64,000 nt of DNA from an uncultured Oscillospiraceae bacterium (GTDB taxonomy: Bacteria; Bacillota; Clostridia; Oscillospirales; Oscillospiraceae), in NCBI GenBank assembly GCA_950097245.1, contig CATNCS010000002.1:1-64000 (forward strand). Reading direction: 5' to 3'. Within the stretch, counting starts at the first letter, position 1. The number at the start of each line of letters is the position of its first letter. Of this stretch, positions 55,564-64,000 are shown one piece after another. The notes under the pieces were generated by a model. That model was not told the DNA's origin. It saw only the letters and a list, made by a program, of their open reading frames with translations, and searched no databases. A program made the position numbers and the translations under genes.

Positions 55564-55920
55564 ATGGAATCCTATGAACTGGCGGTCCTGCTGGCCAGAG
55601 CGCTGGACAGCAAAAAAGGCGGCGACATCAAGCTGCTGAAGACGGAGGGGATCACCACCCTGGCGGACTACTTTGTCATCTGCACCGCCACCTCCAACAC
55701 CCAGGTGAAGGCCATGTCCGACGCCTGTGAGGAGGCGGCGGAGAAAAACGGCGAGCGGGCCCACCACATCGAGGGCCACCGGGGAGGCACCTGGCTGCTG
55801 ATGGATTTCTCCGCGGTGGTGGTCCACGTCTTCACCGACGAGGCCCGGAAGTTCTACGACCTGGAGCGGCTGTGGAGCGACGCGGAGGAGATCGATATAG
55901 GCGAGATCCTGACCCGATAG
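55564..55920 (+). CDS. rsfS: Ribosome silencing factor
   Basis: LADYFVICTATSNTQVKAMSDACEE, GHRGGTWLLMDFSAVVVHVF. Confidence 0.94.
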   Translation: MESYELAVLLARALDSKKGGDIKLLKTEGITTLADYFVICTATSNTQVKAMSDACEEAAEKNGERAHHIEGHRGGTWLLMDFSAVVVHVFTDEARKFYDLERLWSDAEEIDIGEILTR

Positions 55921-55927
55921 CAAAGAA

Positions 55928-55956
55928 GAAAAGGCCCCTGAAAGGGGCCTTTTTAT
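55928..55956. terminator. Bidirectional terminator
   Basis: AAAAGGCCCCtgaaaGGGGCCTTTTT between convergent genes. Confidence 0.85.
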
Positions 55957-56849
55957 TCATTCCGGATGATTTGCAGGGCCTTTTGGCAGTTGACCACCTG
56001 GCTGACCAGCTGGCTGCCGCCAAACTCGCCGTCTATGGTCCAGGGGATGGGCTGGTCGCAGGTGAAGGTGAGCCGGCTGGCCTGAAACTGGACCAGGACG
56101 CCGGACCGGTCCGCGGGGGACAGGTTGACCAGGGCCTGGAGCCCGTCGGTGAGGTCGGTGAGGCTGAGGGGCTTTTTCACCAGGGTGACCTCAAACAGCC
56201 CGTCGTCCAGCACCACCTGCTCCACCTTGGGGGGCTTCATCCCGCCGATGGACTGGGAGTTGCTCACCATGCCGAAGTAGAAGTCGTCCTCCAGTATCTG
56301 GCCGTCATACTCCACCTTCATGTGGTAGGGGGCGATGGTGGGCAGGGAGGCGATGCCGGCAAAGATATAGGCCAGATGCCCGAAGGTGTTTTTCAGGTCC
56401 TGGGGGGTGTCGTAGGCCACCCTGGTAAAGGCGCCGAAGGCGGACACATAGACAAAGGGCTTGTTGTTCAGCCGGCCGATGTCTGTGGGGACGGCCACGC
56501 CGGTGCCCGAGGCCACCAGGGCGGCCTCCCGGGGCTTCCGGGGCAGGCGGAGGGTGGTGGCGCAGTCGTTGGTGGAGCCGAAGGGGATGTAGCCCAGAGG
56601 GGGCGGGTTCTTCAGCTCCACCAGGCCGGACACCACCTCGCTGAGGGTGCCGTCGCCGCCGGCGCAGATGATCCGGTCGAACTGGGACCCCAGCTCCCGG
56701 GCGGTGCGGGCGGCGTCTCCCTTGCACTGGGTGGGGTAGGAGGTGGTGATCCACCCCGCCTTGGTAAACACATCCAATACCTGGGCCAGGGCCGTTTTCA
56801 CCTGGCCGGTGCCCGAGGTGGGGTTGAAGATGAAGAGCAGTTTGTTCAT
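55953..56849 (-). CDS. Diacylglycerol kinase family lipid kinase (YegS/BmrU-like)
   Basis: LFIFNPTSGTGQVK, IICAGGDGTLSEVVSGL, FGSTNDCATTL. Confidence 0.92.
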   Translation of the reverse strand: MNKLLFIFNPTSGTGQVKTALAQVLDVFTKAGWITTSYPTQCKGDAARTARELGSQFDRIICAGGDGTLSEVVSGLVELKNPPPLGYIPFGSTNDCATTLRLPRKPREAALVASGTGVAVPTDIGRLNNKPFVYVSAFGAFTRVAYDTPQDLKNTFGHLAYIFAGIASLPTIAPYHMKVEYDGQILEDDFYFGMVSNSQSIGGMKPPKVEQVVLDDGLFEVTLVKKPLSLTDLTDGLQALVNLSPADRSGVLVQFQASRLTFTCDQPIPWTIDGEFGGSQLVSQVVNCQKALQIIRNE

Positions 56850-57023
56850 GGCGAAGCCCTCCGAGAAGGAAGATATGGATACTATTATAGGAGCGGGCGG
56901 TAAAAAATCAAGATGGATTTGAAAACTTTATTTCTTCTTAACAAACGGCCGTCCGGGGGTTGCGCCGGGGAGGAAAAGCGAGTAAAATAGGGGAAAACTG
57001 TTTGATCGAGGTGTTTGTTCCCC

Positions 57024-57737
57024 ATGAACCGAAAAACTCTGGCCGCCGCCTTTCCGGTGACCGTCCCTGTGCTGATGGGCTATCTGGCCATTGGGATGGC
57101 CTTCGGCCTGATGCTCCAGTCCATCGGCTACGGGGTGGGCTGGGCCGTTCTGATGAGCGCGGTGATCTACGCCGGCTCCGGCCAGTACCTGGGGGTATCC
57201 CTGCTGGCGGCGGGGGCGCCCCTGACCCAGGTGGCCTTCCTCACCCTGATGGTCAACTTCCGCCACCTGGTCTACGGCCTGTCCATGCTGGAGAAGTTCC
57301 GGGGTATGGGGCTGCGGAAGTTTTATATGATCTTTTCCCTCACCGACGAGACCTATGCCCTGCTCTCCTCCGCCCGGGCCCCGGAGGGGGTGGAGGAGCA
57401 CGACTTCTTCTTCGCCGTGGCCCTGCTGGACCAGAGCTACTGGGTGCTGGGGTCGGCTGTCGGCTCTCTGCTGGGCTCCGCCCTGGGCTTCGACACCACG
57501 GGAGTGGACTTCGCCATGACCGCCCTGTTTCTGGTTATCGCCGTGGGCCAGTGGAGGGCCGCCGGCAGCCACATCCCCGCCCTGCTGGGGGGCGCGGCCA
57601 CCCTGGCCAGCCTGCTGGTCGTGGGGGCGGAGGACATGCTCCTGCCCGCCCTGGCCATTATTGTCATCGCGCTCACCCTGCTCCGGCCCCGGCTGGATGA
57701 AAAACATGAGAGAGAGGAGGAGACCCCATGCCCCTGA
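57024..57737 (+). CDS. azlC: AzlC family branched-chain amino acid exporter subunit
   Basis: AFPVTVPVLMGYLAIGMAFGLMLQSIGY; followed by AzlD. Confidence 0.92.
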   Translation: MNRKTLAAAFPVTVPVLMGYLAIGMAFGLMLQSIGYGVGWAVLMSAVIYAGSGQYLGVSLLAAGAPLTQVAFLTLMVNFRHLVYGLSMLEKFRGMGLRKFYMIFSLTDETYALLSSARAPEGVEEHDFFFAVALLDQSYWVLGSAVGSLLGSALGFDTTGVDFAMTALFLVIAVGQWRAAGSHIPALLGGAATLASLLVVGAEDMLLPALAIIVIALTLLRPRLDEKHEREEETPCP

Positions 57738-58063
57738 CCCCTGTACAGACCCTGGCCTCCATTGCCGTCATGGCGGTGGTCACCTTCCTTACCCGGGCCC
57801 TGCCCTTCCTCCTCTTCGACCGGGGGGACCACCCCCCCAAGCTGGTCCTCTACCTGGGCCGGGTGCTGCCCCCGGCCATTATCGCCATGCTCATCGTCTA
57901 CTGCCTGAAGGGGGTCACCTTCACTACCCTGGGGGGCTGGGTCCCGCCCCTGGCGGCGGGGCTGGCCGCCGTCCTCCTCCACCTGTGGAAGGGCAACGAC
58001 CTGATCTCCATCTTCGGAGCCACGGTGTTTTATATGGTGCTGGTGCAGGGGGTGTTCGCCTGA
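57728..58063 (+). CDS. azlD: AzlD family transporter subunit
   Basis: 111 aa, TFLTRALPFLLF...LPPAIIAMLIVYCLK. Confidence 0.9.
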   Translation: MPLTPVQTLASIAVMAVVTFLTRALPFLLFDRGDHPPKLVLYLGRVLPPAIIAMLIVYCLKGVTFTTLGGWVPPLAAGLAAVLLHLWKGNDLISIFGATVFYMVLVQGVFA

Positions 58064-58801
58064 ATGTCCAATCACGTTTTAATTACCGGCGCCTCCCGGG
58101 GCATCGGTGCGGCCACGGCCCGGCTGTTTGCCCGGGAGGGCTGGGACGTGGCCCTCAACTACAACAAAAGTCAGATGGAGGCCGAGGCCCTGGCGGCCGA
58201 GCTGTCCGGGCTGGGGGGGAAGGCTGTCCCCATCCAGGCGGACGTCTCCGTCCCGGAGGAAGCCGCCCGGCTGGTCCGGGAGGCGGAAGAGGTGTTGGAC
58301 GGACTGGACGCCATAATCTGCAATGCGGGGATCGCCCTGCCCCAGCAGCTGCTCACCGACACCACGCCGGAACAGTGGCGGCGGCTGATGTCGGCGGACC
58401 TGGACGGGGTATTCTATACCCTCCGGGCGGCCATCCCAGGCCTGGTCCGCCAAAAGCGGGGGGCCATTGTGACGGTGTCCTCCATGTGGGGGATTACCGG
58501 CGGCTCCTGTGAGGCCCCCTACTCCGCCGCCAAGGCGGGGGTCATCGGCCTGACGAAGGCCCTGGCCAAGGAGCTGGGGCCGTCCCACATCCGGGTGAAC
58601 TGCGTGGCTCCGGGGGTCATTGACACGGATATGAACGGCCATCTCTCCCCTGAGGAGCTGGCCGCCCTGGGGGAGGAGGCCCCCCTGTGCCGTATCGGGA
58701 CCCGGTCGGAGGTGGCCCAGGCCATTTATTTCCTGGCCTCGGAGCGGGCCTCCTTCATTACCGGCCAGGTGCTGGCGGTGGACGGCGGTATGGTGATTTA
58801 A
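58064..58801 (+). CDS. SDR family NAD(P)-dependent oxidoreductase (FabG/YmfI-like)
   Basis: VLITGASRGIGAATARLFA, NAGIA, YSAAKAGVIGLTKALAKELG, VDGGMVI. Confidence 0.93.
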   Translation: MSNHVLITGASRGIGAATARLFAREGWDVALNYNKSQMEAEALAAELSGLGGKAVPIQADVSVPEEAARLVREAEEVLDGLDAIICNAGIALPQQLLTDTTPEQWRRLMSADLDGVFYTLRAAIPGLVRQKRGAIVTVSSMWGITGGSCEAPYSAAKAGVIGLTKALAKELGPSHIRVNCVAPGVIDTDMNGHLSPEELAALGEEAPLCRIGTRSEVAQAIYFLASERASFITGQVLAVDGGMVI

Positions 58802-58932
58802 GAAAAATTTTGTCGAATTTTAAGATTTGCTCCGGTGATTTGCGGTTGTAAAATCCCTGTAAACTTGGTATAATAAGACTCTCAAGAAGTTATGTAGACC
58901 AAAATCTGCCAAAAGGGGACCGGAGGGGAGCT

Positions 58933-60024
58933 ATGGGCCGCGTCAATAAGGATGTCGGCGGCTATCGGGGCCGCAGGACGATTACGGATATTTTAAAGTT
59001 TATCGCGGTTGCCCTGGGGGTGATCGTAGTCCTTGTGCTGGCCGGGGGGCTCTACCTCCAAAAATACATGGTCTATACCGACGAGGGCCCCAAGCTGGAG
59101 CTGCCCCCCTTCCTCCAGATGTTCCGCCAGGGGGAGAAGGAGCCCGGCGTCTCCTCCTCCCATCCCAACTCCGGCAGCGTCAGTGTGGTAATTGATCCCG
59201 GCGGCAGCGCGTCCGAGCCCCCGGCGGAGCCGGAGAAGCCCGGCCTTGCCATTCAGCTGACCGTGGACGATGTCCTGAACGGCACCGCCGCCGCCAGGCT
59301 GGAGGAGGCCGGGGCGGATACCCTGATTCTGGAGGCGAAGGCCTCCAGCGGGCAGCTGATCTGGCACTCCGACCTGTTCACCGCCGACTGGGCGGAGGTA
59401 AACGCCCCCCAGTCCAACAACGAGGCCCTGAAGCAGTGGAACGAGGGGAAGGTGTACACCGTCGCCCGGGTGTGCTGCTTCCGGGACGACAGCGTCCCCT
59501 ACTCCCTGAACAAGCGGGCCCTGCGCAAGGGGAACTACAACTGGCGGGATGAGCTGGGCCTGCGCTGGATGAGTCCCGCCCACGAGGAGAACCAGGCCTA
59601 TATCGCCGGGCTGTGCGGCGAGCTGGCCGCCTTGGGCTTTGACGAGATTGTGCTGGAGCAGTGGCACTTCCCCGTGGGGGGAAAGACGGAGAACATCACC
59701 CGTGGCGACCGCTACGACCCCAACGCCTTTACCACGGAGCTGGAGGACATGCTCACCCAGGTTCAGGGGGCGCTGGGACCCTACGACACCAAGCTCTCCC
59801 TCCGTTTCGGGGCGGAAGCCCTGAATGACGGGTGCAGCCTCAGCGGCCTAAGCCCTGAGCTGCTGGACCGTTTTGCCAGCCGTTTCTGGACAGAGCAGGA
59901 GGGGCGGATGTCCCTGTCCGCCTCACCTGCCGTCCGGGATTTGCAGGAGCGGACGGTGGAGATCGTCCCTCAGGCGGACGAAGACCGGGAATTCTTCCAG
60001 GCGGTCATCCCCCCGAAGGAGTAA
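58933..60024 (+). CDS. Hypothetical TM-anchored protein, TIM-barrel-like extracellular domain
   Basis: 363 aa, N-terminal TM; DTLILEAKASSGQLIWHS and LAALGFDEIVLEQWHFP resemble DUF4015-type glycosidase domains. Confidence 0.65.
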   Translation: MGRVNKDVGGYRGRRTITDILKFIAVALGVIVVLVLAGGLYLQKYMVYTDEGPKLELPPFLQMFRQGEKEPGVSSSHPNSGSVSVVIDPGGSASEPPAEPEKPGLAIQLTVDDVLNGTAAARLEEAGADTLILEAKASSGQLIWHSDLFTADWAEVNAPQSNNEALKQWNEGKVYTVARVCCFRDDSVPYSLNKRALRKGNYNWRDELGLRWMSPAHEENQAYIAGLCGELAALGFDEIVLEQWHFPVGGKTENITRGDRYDPNAFTTELEDMLTQVQGALGPYDTKLSLRFGAEALNDGCSLSGLSPELLDRFASRFWTEQEGRMSLSASPAVRDLQERTVEIVPQADEDREFFQAVIPPKE

Positions 60025-60033
60025 CAGAAAACG

Positions 60034-60066
60034 ACGCCGCCCGGCCGGAAACGGCCGGGCGGCTTT
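60034..60066 (+). terminator. Rho-independent terminator
   Basis: GCCGCCCGGCCGgaaaCGGCCGGGCGGCTTTT. Confidence 0.85.
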
Positions 60067-60219
60067 TATCCAAAACGGAAAAAGTGCGGAAAACTCAGGC
60101 AAACGCGGAGAATTGCCCAGCTAAAAATGGTGAAAAAGGCCTTGATTTTTCGGGAAGATTTGACTACAATGGGAGATAGCAAATTCCTATATTCTAGCAT
60201 TGGAAAAGGTGGTGAAAAC

Positions 60220-60534
60220 ATGGCATTGGAAGCGATCCAGACGGTCACACAGGCCGAGGCCAAGGCCAAGGCGGACCGGGAGGCGGCGGCGGCCCAGGCC
60301 AAGCAGAGGCTGGCCGATGCCCAGCGGGAAGCGAAGCAGATTGTGGAGCAGGCCCGGCAGCAGGCTCGGGAAGAGGCCCGTCAGATGATGGCGGAGGCCG
60401 AGTCCAAGGCGGCCCAGCTGACAGGGGAGGAACTTACCCGGGCGGCGGCGGACTGTGACACGCTGAAGCAAAATGCCCGGGGGCGGCTTGAGGAGGCCGC
60501 GCAGCTCATTGTTGGAAGGGTTGTGGAACGGTAA
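60220..60534 (+). CDS. V-type ATPase subunit G/H-like
   Basis: Ala/Glu-rich coiled coil MALEAIQTVTQAEAKAKADREAAAAQAKQRL; first gene of V-ATPase operon; RBS AAAGGTGG. Confidence 0.8.
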   Translation: MALEAIQTVTQAEAKAKADREAAAAQAKQRLADAQREAKQIVEQARQQAREEARQMMAEAESKAAQLTGEELTRAAADCDTLKQNARGRLEEAAQLIVGRVVER

Positions 60535-62462
60535 TGGCCATAGAAAAAATGAAACGCCTGCGGGTGGTGGCTATGGCGGCCGACCGGGAGGCGGTGCTCC
60601 GCACACTCCAGCACATGGGCTGTGTGGAAATCATCCAGCCGGAGGCCGACCCGGACGACCCCCTGTGGGCCTCCCTCACCCCCCCGGAGACGGCTGGACT
60701 GGCCGCCGCCCATGAGGAGAAATCCCAGGCGGAGCGGGCCCTGGAGGTCCTCAAGCGGTATGCCCCGGTGAAGGGCGGGCTGCTGACCCCCAAGCCCGGC
60801 GTGCGGGAGGGGGAACTCCTGGATGAGGATCGGGCGGAAAAGGCCCGGGCCGCCGCCAGAGAGGTCAACGACCTGGACCGCCGCCTGGCCGCCATCCACG
60901 GGGAAGAGAACAAGCTGGAGGCCCAAAAGGCGGCCCTGCGTCCCTGGCAGAGCCTGGATTTGCCCCTGGAGACCGGCTCCACCGGACAGGTGGCCATCCA
61001 GCTGGGCACCCTGCCCGCCGCCCTGGCCATGAACCAGGCGGAGGGAGAGGTCCGGGCCGCCAGTGAGCTGGCCCAGCTCACCGAGGTGTCCTCCGACAGA
61101 GACGCCCGCTACTGCACCCTGGTGTGTCACGCCAGCGAGGCGGAGGAGGTGCTGGAGGCCCTGAAGGCCCTGGGCTGGTCCCGGGCCAATCTCCGGGAGT
61201 GGACGGGCACCGCGTCGGCCAACCTGAGCCGCCTGGAGCGGGAGACGGACGAGCGGAAGGCGGAGGAGGCCTCCATCCAGGAGAAGCTGTCCGCCATGGG
61301 TGAGCGCAACGCCCCCCTGCGGCAGCTGTCCGACCTGGCCGGGGTGACCATCAGCCGGGAGGAGGCCCGCAGCCGCCTGATGGATACGGGGTAGACCTTC
61401 CTGCTGGAGGGCTGGGTCCCGGCGGAGCGCTGGCCCGCCCTGGAGAAGGAGCTGGACCAGTACCCCTGCGCCTGCGAGGTAAGCGACCCCGCCCCTGAGG
61501 AGTATGAAAAGGTGCCGGTGAAGCTGAAAAACAACCTTCTCACCAAGCCCCTGAACATGGTCACCGAGATGTACTCCCTGCCCGCCTACGGCACCCTGGA
61601 CCCCAACCCCCTGATGGCCCCCTTCTTCATCCTGTTCTACGGGATCATGATGGCGGACATGGGGTACGGTCTGCTGATGATACTGGCCGGAGCGATTATC
61701 CTGAAAAAGAAGAAGCCCGGCGGCACCTTCGGCCACCTGTGCGGCCTGCTGGTGCTGTGCGGCATCACCACGTTCATCATGGGCGCCCTCACCGGCGGCT
61801 TCTTCGGCGATTTCCTCACCCAGGTGGTCAAGCTGACCACCGGCGGCGACTTCGCTCTGCCCGCCCTGTTTACCCCCCTGGAGGACACCATGATGATCCT
61901 CATCGGGGCCATGTGTCTGGGCTTTGTGCAGATTATCACCGGCATGGCCATCAGCTTTGTTTCCAAGCTGAAAAACGGCCAGGTGCTGGACGCCGTCTTT
62001 GAGGAGGTCACCTGGTGGGTGGTCTTTGCCGGCCTGGGCCTGATGATTGTGGGGATTACCCCCATCGTGCTCATTGTCGGACTGGTGCTGGTGGTGGCCG
62101 GCCCTGTGATTCAAAATCAGGGCTTCGGGAAGATCACGGGAATTTTCGGCTCCCTGTACAACCATGTGACGGGCTACTTCGGCGACATTTTGTCCTACTC
62201 CCGTCTCATGGCCCTGATGCTGGCCGGCAGCGTGATTGCCCAGGTGTTCAACACCCTGGGAGCCATCCCGGGCAACATCGTGATTTTCCTGATTATCTCC
62301 TTCGCGGGCAACACCCTGAACTTCGCTTTGAACCTGCTGGGCTGCTACGTCCACGACCTGCGCTTGCAGTGCCTGGAGTACTTCGGCAAGTTCTATCAGG
62401 ACGGCGGAAAGCCCTTCCGCCCCCTGAATCTCAATACCAAATACTACGAGGTAGTTAAATAA
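60534..62462 (+). pseudogene. ntpI: V-type ATP synthase subunit I interrupted by in-frame TAG (61392-61394)
   Basis: ORFs 60534..61394 and 61512..62462 share one frame; sequence between translates as MDTG*TFLLEGWVPAERWPALEKELDQYPCACEVSDPAPEEYEKVPVKLKNN. Confidence 0.88.
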
Positions 62463-63017
<555 letters not shown>

Positions 63018-63032
63018 GGCGGGTGGCAGCCG

Positions 63033-63716
63033 ATGGAAGGAATCGAAAAAATCACCGCCAAAATCGCCCAGGACGCCCAGGCTGAAATCGACAGGCTGAT
63101 GGCGGAAACTGAGGAGAAGGTCCGGGCCGTCCGGGCCAACGCAGAGCACCAGGCCCAGCAGGAGGCCAACGAAATTGTGGAGAAGGGCCGTATGGCCGCC
63201 GCCGAGCGGCTGGAGCGGCTGAGCTCCGCCGCCCAGATGGAGCGGCGCAAGCTGGAGCTGGCCTCCAAGCAGGAGGTGCTGGGTGAGGCCTTTGACCTGG
63301 CCCTGGAAAAGCTGTGCGCCCTGCCCGAGAAGGAGTACATCGCCCTGCTGACCAGGCTGGCCCTGGAGGCCAGCACCAGCGGCCGGGAGCAGATCATCTT
63401 CTCTCAGAAGGACCGCAATACCGTGGGCAAGCAGGTGGTCATGGCCGCCAACGACGCCCTCATCAAGGACCGGGCCCCTGGCCTGCCGGACGAGGTGGCC
63501 AAGTCCAGGGTGGGCACCCTGATGGATAAGCTGATCCACAACACCACCGCTATCGTCACCGGCGCCGGCCTCACTCTGTCCGAGCAGACCCGGGACATCA
63601 GGGGCGGCTTTATCATGGTGGACGGCGACGTGGAGATCAACTGCGCCTTCGAGACCCTGGTCCGCCTCCAGCGGGAAAAAATGGAGAAGCAGGTCGCTGA
63701 TACACTGTTTCAATAA
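63033..63716 (+). CDS. ntpE: V-type ATP synthase subunit E
   Basis: 227 aa coiled coil then GGFIMVDGDVEINCAFETLV. Confidence 0.9.
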   Translation: MEGIEKITAKIAQDAQAEIDRLMAETEEKVRAVRANAEHQAQQEANEIVEKGRMAAAERLERLSSAAQMERRKLELASKQEVLGEAFDLALEKLCALPEKEYIALLTRLALEASTSGREQIIFSQKDRNTVGKQVVMAANDALIKDRAPGLPDEVAKSRVGTLMDKLIHNTTAIVTGAGLTLSEQTRDIRGGFIMVDGDVEINCAFETLVRLQREKMEKQVADTLFQ

Positions 63717-63717
63717 T

Positions 63718-63775
63718 CTGTAGGGGCCGCCGCCTTCGGCGGCCCGCGGGCGGCCCAGGAGGGCCGCCCCTACAG
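63718..63775. repeat. GTAGGGGCGG-family inverted repeat inside V-ATPase operon
   Basis: CTGTAGGGGCCGCCGCCTTCGGCGGCCCGCGGGCGGCCCAGGAGGGCCGCCCCTACAG. Confidence 0.8.
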
Positions 63776-63819
63776 GGCACATCAAATCCAAAGCAAGCGA
63801 AAACGAGAGGAGGGATATT

Positions 63820-64000
63820 TTGTCCCACCGCAAAAAAGATACTGACTATCTGGCCATCTCAGCGAGAATCCGGGCCATGGAAAACAGGCTCCTCACCCGG
63901 GAGCGGATGGACCGGATGATCGAGGCCCGTGACGACAGCGAGGCCCTGAAGAGCCTGGCCGAGTGCGGCTATGCCGAGGGGCTCCTGGACGCCGTCCTGG
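63820..64000 (+). CDS. V-type ATPase subunit C (partial, TTG start)
   Basis: Open frame MSHRKKDTDYLAISARIRAMENRLLTRERMDRMIEARDDSEAL to right edge; RBS GAGAGGAGGG. Confidence 0.8.
   Translation, partial: MSHRKKDTDYLAISARIRAMENRLLTRERMDRMIEARDDSEALKSLAECGYAEGLLDAVL

Noticed and set aside
61392-61394. TAG as pyrrolysine in V-ATPase subunit I
   Set aside because: No pyl genes in window and TAG is used as an ordinary stop nearby; kept only as an alternative to test.

Overview
GC-rich chromosomal window that reads like a gut Firmicute (Oscillospiraceae-like by gene content; inference only). Main blocks: (1) 0-15.5 kb: phosphotransferase and two ABC-2 permeases, then a sugar-utilisation locus (GH31, YesL-like, LacI regulator, LplB/YtcP-type ABC importer, GH32, PfkB kinase, secreted GH32-like lipoprotein). 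(2) 15.5-23.7 kb: a decayed mobile element with an orphan OmpR-type response regulator, an 11-bp direct-repeat promoter candidate, a structured-RNA candidate ending in a strong terminator, a sigma-like factor, a DUF6870-like protein and three tandem large serine recombinases. Recombinase 1 carries a 19-bp tandem duplication plus a TGG->TGA nonsense codon, recombinase 2 has an out-of-frame internal deletion, and only recombinase 3 is intact. (3) cca and recQ. (4) 27.3-35.3 kb: a complete four-gene Wadjet-type (JetABCD, TIGR02677-02680-like) SMC anti-plasmid system, with a RelBE-like toxin-antitoxin pair, a serine recombinase lacking a canonical start codon on one side and a resolvase-like remnant on the other. 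(5) 38-64 kb: mostly housekeeping (HAD hydrolase, sulfite/nitrite reductase, siderophore/cobalamin-type ABC importer, [FeFe] hydrogenase, GH25, split MetH, ftsY, rdgB, yhbY, nadD-yqeK fusion, LCP, rsfS, AzlCD, SDR, V-type ATPase operon with an amber codon in subunit I). A GTAGGGGCGG...CCGCCCCTAC inverted-repeat family recurs in at least four intergenic regions. No tRNA, rRNA or CRISPR array was recognised. All family names are from reading motifs; no searches were run.
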